DNA of 64,000 nucleotides, taken from contig CAZJVP010000011.1 in the NCBI GenBank assembly GCA_964549615.1, positions 1-64,000 of the forward strand, in the 5' to 3' direction. This DNA is from CAYVLA01 sp964549615 [NCBI: uncultured Thermococci archaeon]. GTDB taxonomy: Archaea > CAYQAE01 > CAYVLA01. The notes below the pieces were generated by a model. The model worked only from the letters and a program-made list of their open reading frames with translations, did no database searches and was not told the origin of the DNA. A program made the position numbers and the translations under genes. Positions 50,102 to 59,032 of this stretch are shown here, in pieces; positions within the stretch are counted from its first letter, which is position 1; the number at the start of each line of letters is the position of its first letter.

Positions 50102-51394
50102 ATGAGGGTGGGATGCCTGCGCAATGCTGAGTCGGGCAAGAGAAGTGCACATCAGAGGCACCGCGCCATCTGCGTCGCAACCGTTGCATCAGTCCTGCTC
50201 GTCCTCGCGGAGATCGGCCATGGCTTGGAGGACGGCCGAATAGGGGTGCTGTACGTCGGCTGCATAGCCCGATCGCGGCCCTTCTGGCTCATGAGGTCGG
50301 ATCCCCTGTTCCGCATGGGCTTCGTGCAGGCGACGCTTCGGGACTGGGCGGCCGTCGGCCCCATGCCTGCGATGAGCGAGGCCCAGGTTCACAGGATGGT
50401 GAGGATGCAGATGCCCCGCACGTATGACGATCTGGTGGAGCGGTACGACGTCGTGGCTCTTCACAACGCCAACGTTCTCGCCGTCTCGCCCCACATCCAG
50501 AAGATGGCCCGCGGGGTCTCAGAGGGGGGACTCGGTCTGCTGATGTCGGGCGGGTGGGAGTCCTTCGGGGGGACGGGGTCGTCGTATCCGCCCTGGGGCG
50601 GGACGGCCGTCGGCGAGCTTCTCCCAACGGAGGATGTGGTCGGCACCTGGGTTCCCTCTGGGCGCCTAGGGATCGACGAGCCGCGCCACGAGCTGATCAG
50701 CAGTCTCCCCTGGGATCTGACCGACCTTGACCTGACAAACGAGGTGAAGTGGGACCACAATCTCGTGACCCTTAAGCCGGGCGCCGAGCAGCTCGCGCAT
50801 GCAACGTACATGGGCCGGGACGATCCTCTCATGGTCGTCTGGACCTTGGACAACGGCGCCAGGGTCTTCGCCCTGACGAGCGAGATCCATCGCTTCTTCT
50901 GGCAGGGCGGGGAGTACCGCAACGTGTGGAGGTACGCTTACGACTACGGTTGTAACCTCATGATCTACCTGGACAACCGCCCCGTGCCGCAGGACGTCGG
51001 GCTCGTGCACGCCGCCAGGGCCAAGATGTTCGAGGTTGAGACCAGGAGATCGCTGCTCGTCGCGCTCCTGGAGTTCTGCGAGTCATTTGGAGCGAGCACC
51101 CGTAGCATCTCATCCAGCTTCGAGGAGATAGATTCGGTGATCGCCGAGGCCCTGCCGCAGTACCTTCAGCTCCAGTTCGAGGAGATGCTGGAGAGCTACC
51201 GCGTTGCGGGCGAGATGCTGGCCAGGGCGGAGGAGGAGGCGGTGAGGCTAAAGAACCGCACCCTGCTCTGGGTCTACGTGATAGAGTGGTTGACCGTGAC
51301 CGGCACGGCGATGGTCTGCGGCTTCCTGCTGTGGTCCCTGATGGTCCGCCGAAAGCTATACCGCGAGGTCCGGATCACGAGGTTCGCGATGTAG
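50102..51394 (+). CDS. FGAN-tail family membrane protein, copy F
   Basis: 430 residues. Basic N-terminus then signal ICVATVASVLLVLAEIGHG. The ectodomain follows copy E almost block by block: RIGVLYVGCIARSRPFWLM, MPRTYDDLVERYDVV, EGGLGLLMSGGWESFGG, VGELLPTED, HELISSLPWD, DHNLVTLKPGAEQLAH. FGAS replaces FGAN at about 329. Coil ending EEEAVRLKNRTLLW, VYVIEW membrane helix, tail LMVRRKLYREVRITR. E and F are probably the most recent duplicates. Confidence 0.88.
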   Translation: MRVGCLRNAESGKRSAHQRHRAICVATVASVLLVLAEIGHGLEDGRIGVLYVGCIARSRPFWLMRSDPLFRMGFVQATLRDWAAVGPMPAMSEAQVHRMVRMQMPRTYDDLVERYDVVALHNANVLAVSPHIQKMARGVSEGGLGLLMSGGWESFGGTGSSYPPWGGTAVGELLPTEDVVGTWVPSGRLGIDEPRHELISSLPWDLTDLDLTNEVKWDHNLVTLKPGAEQLAHATYMGRDDPLMVVWTLDNGARVFALTSEIHRFFWQGGEYRNVWRYAYDYGCNLMIYLDNRPVPQDVGLVHAARAKMFEVETRRSLLVALLEFCESFGASTRSISSSFEEIDSVIAEALPQYLQLQFEEMLESYRVAGEMLARAEEEAVRLKNRTLLWVYVIEWLTVTGTAMVCGFLLWSLMVRRKLYREVRITRFAM

Positions 51395-51559
51395 GCTTCG
51401 GGTTCAAGCGAACCGTGGGCATATCTTTTCCCGCCTGACGGTTGGGGGCGGTCACGGAAAGCGCACCTGCTGGAGGCAGTGGAATTGGGGCAGGGGGATG
51501 AGATCCGTCCCGGTTGCGGGCTAGGTCTCCCTGGCTTCTTGCGGTCGAGGTCCAGCCAT

Positions 51560-52348
51560 TTACGGGAGCGAAGACGAGAGGCGGGGTTCGAGTTTCTGGG
51601 AGAAATCGTCCAGATTTCCCTCAAAGAAGATCAGCTCGCCGCGAACTCGAGCGCGCATGCCGGGCTCCATGGTGGGAAAGAAAGGGTCCGCGTGCATGCA
51701 GGGATGGTCGGGGTTATTGACGAGTGAGTAGGTGTCCTCAAACCACGTCATCGCCACAAGGCGGCTGCCATCCCGGGAGACCGTCGCGATCACCGGAAGA
51801 TCGGCCAGCGCGCGGCCGCCCCTCCAGCCCAGCCTGTACCTGCCCGCCTCCCGCTCTATCCTGCGCGCCTTCGGGAAGGGAACCCAGCCCATCTCCGGGA
51901 TGTGGACGAACTTGTTCTCGGCCGTGTAGTCGGAAAACTCCTTTATTGCCCGGAGGAAGACGCAGGTCTGCAGCTTGATGTCAGCCAACGTATTCTGGCT
52001 TCCGTTGAAGATGTACAGCTCAGTGCCCACGGCTTGGTCATTTTGCCTCACGAGCCTTCCCCCGAACGTTATGCCGTTGGGGAGTCTCCTCTCGAACGCG
52101 ATTCCATCCGAAAGCCGCTCCCACGGGACTTGCGGAAGGTCCGGGAAGAGGCAAGGAAACGCTGGATTCACGTGACTCAGGTACAGGAGCCCGAGGTTCG
52201 TGAAGATCGCCTCGGGGAAATCGAACCATAGATAGTCCTGGCTGGGCCATGGCGGGCTGATCCACGCGATCTGTTCGAACGGGTAGTGGGGGCGCCAACA
52301 GCCGGGCAGAATCCTTATGCCACTTATGCAGGTCTCGTAGGAGCTCAT
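51560..52348 (-). CDS. Hypothetical protein
   Basis: 262 residues, no signal peptide, rich in aromatics and beta-type sequence. Notable parts: RPHYPFEQIAWISPPWPSQD near the start, FNGSQNTLADIKLQTCVFLR, and VIATVSRDGSRLVAMTWFED. It has the look of a carbohydrate-related beta-sandwich. I do not recognise the family. It lies between copy F and the divergent member I, on the minus strand. Confidence 0.65.
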   Translation of the reverse strand: MSSYETCISGIRILPGCWRPHYPFEQIAWISPPWPSQDYLWFDFPEAIFTNLGLLYLSHVNPAFPCLFPDLPQVPWERLSDGIAFERRLPNGITFGGRLVRQNDQAVGTELYIFNGSQNTLADIKLQTCVFLRAIKEFSDYTAENKFVHIPEMGWVPFPKARRIEREAGRYRLGWRGGRALADLPVIATVSRDGSRLVAMTWFEDTYSLVNNPDHPCMHADPFFPTMEPGMRARVRGELIFFEGNLDDFSQKLEPRLSSSLP

Positions 52349-52500
52349 GGAGAGCGCGAGTGGATCGGCGGCTCTTGAAGATTACCATCGTACACCGCCC
52401 CGGTCGCCGGACGTCTAACGTTTTCGGCATCTTCGGTGCTGCTACCTTGCCTGGACTATCCCTAGCGCGCTCAGATGCCAACCCTGGGCTTTCGCGCAAA

Positions 52501-53484
52501 CTAGATGCGCTTGGAGGGGGATTTGCGCACGAAGGTAAGCCAGTAGACCGCTATGGATCCAAGCGACCCGCCCACGATTGCGAATACGTTCCTGAGCAGG
52601 CAGGAAAGATTTGCCGCCCTCTCCCTGTCCTCGGCCGCCCTTCTCAACGAATCGATCGTCCGCGCCGTATGCTGGTAGAACTGCTCGGCCTTCGATACGC
52701 TATCCTGGAACTTCTGCTCGTTCGTCCAGACCCAGTACAGCGAGTTCGTGAAGAGTGTCCTGAATGCCGGTTCGTTGATGAAGAGGCCGAAGTAGCCTTG
52801 ACTCCTTTCGATGTCGTCCCCGCCGAAGGTTGCGAAGGTCACGGAGACGCCCTCGTCGCGGTACCTCACGAGAAGTGGCGCCCCGGTGCTCTGTTCCGTG
52901 AACAGCACCTTGTACTCGCCCGACTTGGGCCGTTTCTCCTCGAAGAGGCCCGATGAGAGGTTCCGGTGAAGGATGAACCTGTGATGGGCCGCACTGAAGC
53001 TCGAGATTCCCTCGGAGATCTCGTCCTCCTCGGCCTTGATGAAGCTGATGAAGGATTTCCTGGAGACGGGGTCGTAGGTGCCGGAACCATACGAGTTGCC
53101 GAATATGGGCAGGACGTCCTCCGAGGCGTTGCGGCTTGCCGACCACATGGTGGCGAAGCCCATTCCCACGATGCCACCCCCCTTGTTGAAGAACCACTCT
53201 AGGGTCGAGTTGAGATCTTGCCCGACGTCCCGCGCGAGGCTCACCACGATGGCTTTCACGTCCGGGAAGAACGCCGCGGCCCTGAACTCGTCCAACCGTT
53301 GACAGACCTGCACTCTCGCCTCGGCGAATCTGCCATCCTCCTCGATCACGGTTCGCAGGGCCTGGCCGTAAAGCGGTGCGGCGGGGCAGTAAATGAGTAT
53401 CACGGGCGCAACGGAGCTTTCGGCCCAGGCGACGAGGGATTGTGAGAGAACGAGCACCAACAGGAGGGCAATTCGCCTGGGCAT
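52501..53484 (-). CDS. Divergent exported membrane protein with the same plan (copy I)
   Basis: 327 residues. Signal peptide IALLLVLVLSQSLVAWAES. Ectodomain is ThuA/amidotransferase-like: PVILIYCPAAPLYGQ, a KAIVVSLARDVG strand, and NKGGGIVGMGFATMWSASRN at the elbow, again without Cys. After a helical region (KAEQFYQHTARTIDSLRRAAEDR, here described in part) comes one membrane helix (FAIVGGSLGSIAVYWLTFV) and basic end RKSPSKRI. It lacks FGAN and the LYRE..TR tail. ATG 53484 is ~30 nt after a TATA-like acttatc. Confidence 0.75.
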   Translation of the reverse strand: MPRRIALLLVLVLSQSLVAWAESSVAPVILIYCPAAPLYGQALRTVIEEDGRFAEARVQVCQRLDEFRAAAFFPDVKAIVVSLARDVGQDLNSTLEWFFNKGGGIVGMGFATMWSASRNASEDVLPIFGNSYGSGTYDPVSRKSFISFIKAEEDEISEGISSFSAAHHRFILHRNLSSGLFEEKRPKSGEYKVLFTEQSTGAPLLVRYRDEGVSVTFATFGGDDIERSQGYFGLFINEPAFRTLFTNSLYWVWTNEQKFQDSVSKAEQFYQHTARTIDSLRRAAEDRERAANLSCLLRNVFAIVGGSLGSIAVYWLTFVRKSPSKRI

Positions 53485-53615
53485 GCAGGCCCAGTCGTGC
53501 CTGGGTCCTGATAAGTCTTTCAACCCAACTCCGGCGGAGATCATCGGCCCCACCCGATTGCTCGAGGTGTAGAAGTAGTTATAAGAAAAGCATGGGCAGC
53601 GGGAGGGGTCGGTTC
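53485..53615. promoter_or_regulatory. Divergent promoter between copy I and the gene at 53616
   Basis: Minus-strand aagacttatca (~53508-53519) and plus-strand gttataagaaa (~53576-53586) are two TATA-like boxes facing opposite ways in 130 bp. Confidence 0.5.
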
Positions 53616-54461
53616 TTGGTCGACACGAGACTCGTGGGCGTACTGGCAATCGCTGCGATAGTCTCGACCACCCTCTCCATCCTTGTCTTCAGCAGGGTGG
53701 ATGAAGAGAGGATAGAGGTTCTCAAAAACCACTGGGAAACTCCGACGGTGGGCGGGTGGTGGCACCTGCCTTTGGCCGAGGGTGCGGTTCCCTATACCCT
53801 CGGGGTCGTCGCGCGGAAGCCGTTGGGCCGGGTCTCGATAAGGTTCGGCGTGCTGAGAAACCAGTCCTTCAGCCTCAACTACACCGGCCTGCAGGGGCTA
53901 TCGGCTAGGGAGATCGCCTCAAGGGTCACGGAACTTTCATTTCTGGACTCTCGGGCCAGGGATTTAGCCCTTCACATGGATGTGAAGCCAATCGAGCACG
54001 AGGTCGATGCCACATTCGGCGGTGCTCGGCGGAGGGTGCTTGTGATCGATTACTATCCTTGCCTTGAGGCCCTGGTGGATCCGGGCTGGCCGCTGGAGGC
54101 ACCCTATCTCTTTGCCCTCGTCTTCGACGGATCAGGGAACCTTTCGCAGCTCTACTCCGGCTTCTGGGATTTCTTCGAGGCCTGCGCGGCGAGCGTGCCG
54201 GAGATCGCCATCCAGCTTAACGAGAAGATCACGAGGTACGCCAATGAGCAGAACATGGCCGAGGGCCGCCTGCCGATCAGCATGACCCGCGAGATGGTGG
54301 GAAAGGTCTCCTTCGACGACCTTAGGAGGGACGACCGCATATTCGTAAGCTTCAGGGTGAACGGCGCGGCCGTGCCCGGAGATGCGGCCTTCATGCAGAT
54401 CATACGCCTCGAAGTTGATGGGGAGTACCTAGACCCCCTGATCAACGTCCTGAGAAGGTGA
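53616..54461 (+). CDS. Membrane-anchored hypothetical protein, divergent partner of copy I
   Basis: 281 residues from TTG 53616 (GGGAGGGG upstream); ATG 53592 is in frame but lies too close to the TATA box. One N-terminal membrane helix (LVGVLAIAAIVSTTLSILVF), then an extracellular domain: WETPTVGGWWHLPLAEGAVP, NQSFSLNYTGLQGLSAREIA, VLVIDYYPCLEALVDP, FALVFDGSGNLSQLYSGFWD. No family recognised. Since it shares a promoter region with copy I, the two may act together on the cell surface. Confidence 0.65.
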   Translation: MVDTRLVGVLAIAAIVSTTLSILVFSRVDEERIEVLKNHWETPTVGGWWHLPLAEGAVPYTLGVVARKPLGRVSIRFGVLRNQSFSLNYTGLQGLSAREIASRVTELSFLDSRARDLALHMDVKPIEHEVDATFGGARRRVLVIDYYPCLEALVDPGWPLEAPYLFALVFDGSGNLSQLYSGFWDFFEACAASVPEIAIQLNEKITRYANEQNMAEGRLPISMTREMVGKVSFDDLRRDDRIFVSFRVNGAAVPGDAAFMQIIRLEVDGEYLDPLINVLRR

Positions 54462-54516
54462 GGCTCGGCTAGGATTTGGCGCTCCTTCGGGCTCCTCCTT
54501 GTGACTGGATGTGCCG

Positions 54517-55704
54517 CTACCTCTCGCCGAGACGCGTGACCGCGACCTCCCGATATAGCCTCCTTCGGATCATCACGGTCCAGAGGATGAATCCGCAGAC
54601 CATGCCCGTTGCCGTCACCGATAGCCACTCGATGACGAAGACCCAGAGCAGCGCCCTGTTCTTGGCCCTCATCATGTCATTGCTCAGCTGCCGCATGTCG
54701 TCGTTGGCGTCGGCCAGTATCTCGGTCGCCTTTGCCATGTCGCCGTCGACGAAGGCCTCTTCGGCGAGCAATCGCCTCCCCCTCGTCTCGCCAAGCTTGA
54801 CTTCGAATGGTCGAAGGTTGGCGCCGAAGCGGTCGACGAACTCTATGACGCTGATCGCCACCCTCACCTGTTCGTCCAACGCGGCGAAAAGCGCGCGCGC
54901 CTCATGGACAAGCTCCAGGTCATCCGGGAAGGGGAGGCCTGTGGCAAAGCAGAGATGGTTGAACACGTAGTCGGGAAGGTACCTCCAGAACCTCTTGACC
55001 TCGTCCGGCATGGTGTCCCAACCGTGGTCGTAGTGCAAGACCATACCATTCCCATAGGCCCGCGTGACGAAGGCGGGCGTCTTCCTCCCGCTCCAGACAG
55101 CCCATATCGTTGTGCCCTCCTTTGGGATCAGGTCACCGTGATGGCCCCAGTTGATGATGATCTTCTCCATGTCGGGGAAGTCCACCAAGGGTCCATGTGT
55201 GACTATCTCGTAGCGCTGCCTTCCCTTAATGGCTTCGATGCAGTTGGGATAAAGCTCCGCCGGGAACGCATCGTATAGGGTGGTCTCCTGCCAGTACTCC
55301 ATCCCGCACATCGAGACGCGTTGGGCGAACTCGACCAGTAGCAGCCCGATGCCCTCGTACACCCCCTTTCTGAACCATTCCAGGTAAGTGTCCGTGAGCA
55401 CCTTGGGCGAGAAGTCGTGGAAGATCATGACGTCTGTGCCCGAGACGAGGTCGCTGTACCTCCTAGGGAGGTAGGCCCTGGCGAACCTCACCGCCTCGTC
55501 GTATCCCAGAACCAAGATGGTGCAGGGGACCGTCCCGACGAGCTGGAACCTTGGGTCCGTCCCCAGCATGTCGATGAACATGTGGTTGTTCGCGACGACC
55601 TCGCCGACCCACAGGACCTTTTTCTTGCCATCGGTCCCTCCAAGCCCGCCGATGCACGGAATTGAGAGCAGCAAGAGAAGGACGGGCAGATGCTTTCTCG
55701 GCAC
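54517..55704 (-). CDS. FGAN-tail family membrane protein, copy G
   Basis: 395 residues, ATG 55704. Signal LPVLLLLLSIPCIGGLGG. Ectodomain: KKVLWVGEVVANNHMF, ARAYLPRRYSDLVSGTDVM, GVYEGIGLLLVEFAQRVSM, LYDAFPAELYPN, GTTIWAVWSGRKTPAF, then VFNHLCFATGLPFPDD. FGAN at about 292. Coil, VFVIEW membrane helix, tail VMIRRRLYREVAVTR. The ectodomain is the most different of the eight, yet the C-terminal module is well kept. Confidence 0.86.
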   Translation of the reverse strand: MPRKHLPVLLLLLSIPCIGGLGGTDGKKKVLWVGEVVANNHMFIDMLGTDPRFQLVGTVPCTILVLGYDEAVRFARAYLPRRYSDLVSGTDVMIFHDFSPKVLTDTYLEWFRKGVYEGIGLLLVEFAQRVSMCGMEYWQETTLYDAFPAELYPNCIEAIKGRQRYEIVTHGPLVDFPDMEKIIINWGHHGDLIPKEGTTIWAVWSGRKTPAFVTRAYGNGMVLHYDHGWDTMPDEVKRFWRYLPDYVFNHLCFATGLPFPDDLELVHEARALFAALDEQVRVAISVIEFVDRFGANLRPFEVKLGETRGRRLLAEEAFVDGDMAKATEILADANDDMRQLSNDMMRAKNRALLWVFVIEWLSVTATGMVCGFILWTVMIRRRLYREVAVTRLGER

Positions 55705-55854
55705 GGGGTGTCCCGAAAGCAGCCTAGTACATAAATCGCATCCCAGGCACCGTCCGAAGCCTTGACTCCCGAGGATGGATTCGGACCGGGTGGGTTCGAG
55801 CCTGCTAACTGCTTCCCAGCATCAAACCTGTTCGTGCTCAGCGCTTCCTCCCCG

Positions 55855-56790
55855 TCATAGACCCTCTCGGTCCACTGTGAGGAGGGCGGCCAGAATCGAC
55901 TGTGTGGCCATCGCGACGTTCGGGATATCGACCGATTCCGGCACATCGGTCTCAAGGTGGTAGTTCGGATCGGCGTAGGGATGGGACCCGACATTGGCGA
56001 TGGCAGCTGGGAAGCCCGCATTCACGAAGGAGCCGTCGTCGTCCCCGGGCTGCAGTCGCTTGTGGATTGACTGTTCCAGCCCGATGCCGTACTCCTCGTT
56101 CACCTCGCTCATCAGCTCGGCCAGTGGCCGCCCCTCGGGCATCGTGTAGAGCGTGGCATTCGTCTTTCGCCCGGCATCAACGTCGGCCTGTGGCTTCCCA
56201 CCCAAGGAGTCCGTGTTGAAGACCGCGATGATGTTGTCTCCTCGCGCCCCGGCAGCCTGTGCGGCCGTCACGCTGGTCCACGGAGTGTGCTCCTCGTTGC
56301 AGAAGAGGAACACGACCGAACGACGGGTCGCCTCGTGGGATAGGATGCGGGCCATCTCTATGAGCGCGACCGTCCCCACCGCGTTGTCGTATGCGCCCGG
56401 CGAGTCCAGCCAGCTTTGTGAGTCCTTGTGGGCACAGATTACGATGATTTCCTCCGGCCGCTCCGTGCCGGCCTTCCTTGCATACAGGTTGTGGGCCGTG
56501 TACCAGGGGTCCTTTGGATCGGGCTTGCCGTACTGGTGGGCCTTCGGTTTGGAAGGGTCACGGCGGTATGCCTGGACGCGCACGCCCTCCCTTTCGACCG
56601 CGTAGCCCCATCCCTCCAACTGCGCCTGAATGTAGTCATCAGCCTCGTCGAGGGTGCTCTCCTTGTGCCCGGGAAGGGTGCAATTAAGCTTGCGAAATGG
56701 TAGCGGGTGTTTGGAGAGGTAAAACAGGTCAGCGGAGAGGCGGGAGGCATCGATACCATCAATGAGTCGAGCGATCTTGTTGTCAGGCAT
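55855..56790 (-). CDS. M28-family metallopeptidase
   Basis: 311 residues. Zinc-site pieces: ICAHKDSQSW (His, Asp), GAYDNAVGTVALIEMA (Asp), FLFCNEEHTPW (Glu-Glu) , AVFNTDSLGG (Asp) and a late His in ANVGSHPYADPNYH. An aminopeptidase or carboxypeptidase acting on peptides. No signal peptide seen, so likely cytosolic. ATG 56790 chosen, with the frame open to 56802. Confidence 0.88.
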   Translation of the reverse strand: MPDNKIARLIDGIDASRLSADLFYLSKHPLPFRKLNCTLPGHKESTLDEADDYIQAQLEGWGYAVEREGVRVQAYRRDPSKPKAHQYGKPDPKDPWYTAHNLYARKAGTERPEEIIVICAHKDSQSWLDSPGAYDNAVGTVALIEMARILSHEATRRSVVFLFCNEEHTPWTSVTAAQAAGARGDNIIAVFNTDSLGGKPQADVDAGRKTNATLYTMPEGRPLAELMSEVNEEYGIGLEQSIHKRLQPGDDDGSFVNAGFPAAIANVGSHPYADPNYHLETDVPESVDIPNVAMATQSILAALLTVDREGL

Positions 56791-56928
56791 GCCATGTGGC
56801 ACCTCGGTGTTGATGCTCAGACATGCGCACCCAACTTCCTCGTCGCGGTCCCGTGTGTGCCCCGCTTTGTCGCTTGGGTCGGCGTCCAGGGGCCGGGACA
56901 GGCAACGGGTTGAGCGTCTTCGAGGGTC

Positions 56929-58167
56929 TCATGCCCGTCTTGTCACCCCCGCCTCCCTATACAACCGCCTCCTGACCATCAACGTCCAGGAGAGGAACGC
57001 TACGGCGCAAATTGTCCCGGTGACTGCCGACCACTCCACCGCGTAGACCCAGAACATGGCGCGTGCCTTGAGGATGATGGCCCTCTGCTCGACCCTATTG
57101 GTGAGGTCGAAGGCCTCCCGCAGAAGGGCTTGGGACGACTCGAAGTCCTGTGAAAGATATTCCTCCCCGGCACGCTCGACGAGCACGTCGGCCTCCGTTA
57201 TCTGCTCCTGCAGGCTCCGACTGCTGGCGCCGAACTTCTCGACGAAGTCCAGCAGGGAGTACAGGACCCCAGTCCTGAGAACGTAGTCCTTGAACCTACC
57301 TCTGAGGATGTGGACCAACATGGGGTCCGATGGCAGTTCCCTGCGGAGCGAGTACCAGACGATGTTGGTGAATATGTCCAGAGCATACCTCTCCTTGCCA
57401 TCTCCTCCCCACCAGTATCCCCACATGGGGCTGACGAACTGGTCGCCGGTAGCCCAGATCCTAGAAGCCCTGTCGCCGAACTCCCATGAAAGAAGGAGCG
57501 GACAGCTGGTCTTGCCGAGCTTGAAGGGTATGTCCTTTGCCCTGGCCCACTCCGTGGTACCTTCCTTGGGGAACAGCAGCCGGGTGTAGCCGAAGGGCTT
57601 GACGCTCTCGATGCCAAGGGCCTTGTACGGCCTGATCACCGGCGGGAGGGACGGATCGTCCACGATCTCCAGGTTGTAGGCCTCTATGTTGTCGAACGCC
57701 GTGGCGATGAACTTCTCCTGGTCGTGCGGAAAGGCCTTGGGCAGGTCGGAGCTCATCCAGGGGACGTACATCTCGGGATACGCGCTCTGTGTGAAGCCGA
57801 GTGCTCCAGTTCCCTCCTTCTCCAAAGCTCTGTACATCCACTCGATCTGCGCGGGGTCATGGTGTTGCAGATACGGCTGGTCGTAGACGAAGAAGTCGTA
57901 CGAGAGCAAGGCTTCGTACGATCGGGGCATATAGATCCGGATGAATCTGCGTAGCTCCTCGGTGGTGTAGATACCGGCATGGATGGACCTTGAGACCACG
58001 AGCGTGCCCTCCAGGGAGGGCTCGGCCCTGAGGAAGTCGGATATCGGGCTATAGCTGGGGTCGACCTGCCCCATGGCAAGTATGTTGATGACCCGCCTTC
58101 CACATGCGACAGAGGATCCCGAGAGGAGGACGGTGAGGGCTGCTAAGGCAGTCCAACGGGACTCCAC
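56929..58167 (-). CDS. FGAN-tail family membrane protein, copy H (lipobox-like signal)
   Basis: 412 residues from GTG 58167, ~30 nt after TATA-like aaatacataag. Signal segment ALTVLLSGSSVAC with Cys at ~22, a possible lipobox. Ectodomain: INILAMGQVD, FIRIYMPRSYEALLSYDFFV, AQIEWMYRALEKEGTGALG, AFPHDQEKF, VIRPYKALGIESV, IFTNIVWYSLRRELP. FGAS at ~310, coil, VYAVEW membrane helix, tail LMVRRRLYREAGVTR. Groups with C and D. The frame continues 145 codons upstream, but without coding look. Confidence 0.86.
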   Translation of the reverse strand: MESRWTALAALTVLLSGSSVACGRRVINILAMGQVDPSYSPISDFLRAEPSLEGTLVVSRSIHAGIYTTEELRRFIRIYMPRSYEALLSYDFFVYDQPYLQHHDPAQIEWMYRALEKEGTGALGFTQSAYPEMYVPWMSSDLPKAFPHDQEKFIATAFDNIEAYNLEIVDDPSLPPVIRPYKALGIESVKPFGYTRLLFPKEGTTEWARAKDIPFKLGKTSCPLLLSWEFGDRASRIWATGDQFVSPMWGYWWGGDGKERYALDIFTNIVWYSLRRELPSDPMLVHILRGRFKDYVLRTGVLYSLLDFVEKFGASSRSLQEQITEADVLVERAGEEYLSQDFESSQALLREAFDLTNRVEQRAIILKARAMFWVYAVEWSAVTGTICAVAFLSWTLMVRRRLYREAGVTRRA

Positions 58168-58443
58168 GCGGGCCGCTGATGGGGTCTTGCCCTTATGTAT
58201 TTCGGGGGTGGCGTCCAACGGGAGCACTTGGTCAGCCTCGCGGTTCAGGCGGAGCGTAGGGGGACACGATCGCCGTCGACGCCCGGCAGATTGGTGCCTA
58301 GAAACGAGGACTCCAAGAGACGCCGCGTCTTGCTCGTCGTGGATGGGGAGACGGCTCTCCGCTGCACAAACCCCGCTTGCATCGTGAAACCTATATAGGA
58401 CCGCGAATCCGGACAAGCGGCGAGCTGGGTTCCACCAAGACGA

Positions 58444-58761
58444 GTGGAACTCCCTCTCGACAAAACTGGGAAGAGGGTTGAGACATTGGCGGAGATGCCG
58501 ACGAGGATTGAGGCGCAGCGCAGCAAGGGCGCGACGAGGGTGCGTAAGCTGCTTGGAAAGGAAGTGGTGGGTTCCGACGGGAACAACGTTGGACGGCTTC
58601 ACGATCTCGCGCTGGATCCGGGTAGTTGGCAGGTCAGCGAGCTCGTGATTCGGAAAAGGAGAATCAAGCTCGGCAGGAAGATCGCGATCGGTGTTGGCGA
58701 CGTTGCTTCCGTCGGGGACAAAGTCTTGCTGAAGAATACGGCAGAATCATACTGGAAGTGA
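58444..58761 (+). CDS. PRC-barrel domain protein
   Basis: 105 residues. RKLLGKEVVGSDGNNVGRLHDLALDPG and ELVIRK are the PRC-barrel pattern; the archaeal forms are small and of unclear role, perhaps RNA- or membrane-linked. A TATA-like ctatatag (~58389-58396) lies upstream, with GTG 58444 as the start; ATG 58495 is possible. It diverges from copy H. Confidence 0.75.
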   Translation: MELPLDKTGKRVETLAEMPTRIEAQRSKGATRVRKLLGKEVVGSDGNNVGRLHDLALDPGSWQVSELVIRKRRIKLGRKIAIGVGDVASVGDKVLLKNTAESYWK

Positions 58762-59032
58762 TGCTCCCGGGCGATGAATCGCGCCACCAGCCTACCCCGG
58801 GGTCTGCGCCGGCGATCGCGTCCGCGGAAAGGGAAGCCGACGGACTATGGATGCTCAAGGGCGCAAAGGGCCTGGGGGCGCGCTCTCTGCAGATCGCATC
58901 GTATTTGGGACCCTCGCGTTCTTGGCGATAACTCTTGCCGATGGCGTTTGCCCGGCAGATTCGCAGACTGTGAAGGATCGGGAAAGCAAGAGCTTTATCT
59001 GCGCCCCAAGACGTCGGCGGCCGACGCTGAAG

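Noticed and set aside
58168-58602. Upstream extension of the copy H frame
   Set aside because: No coding character, and the TATA box with GTG 58167 gives a start with a proper signal peptide.
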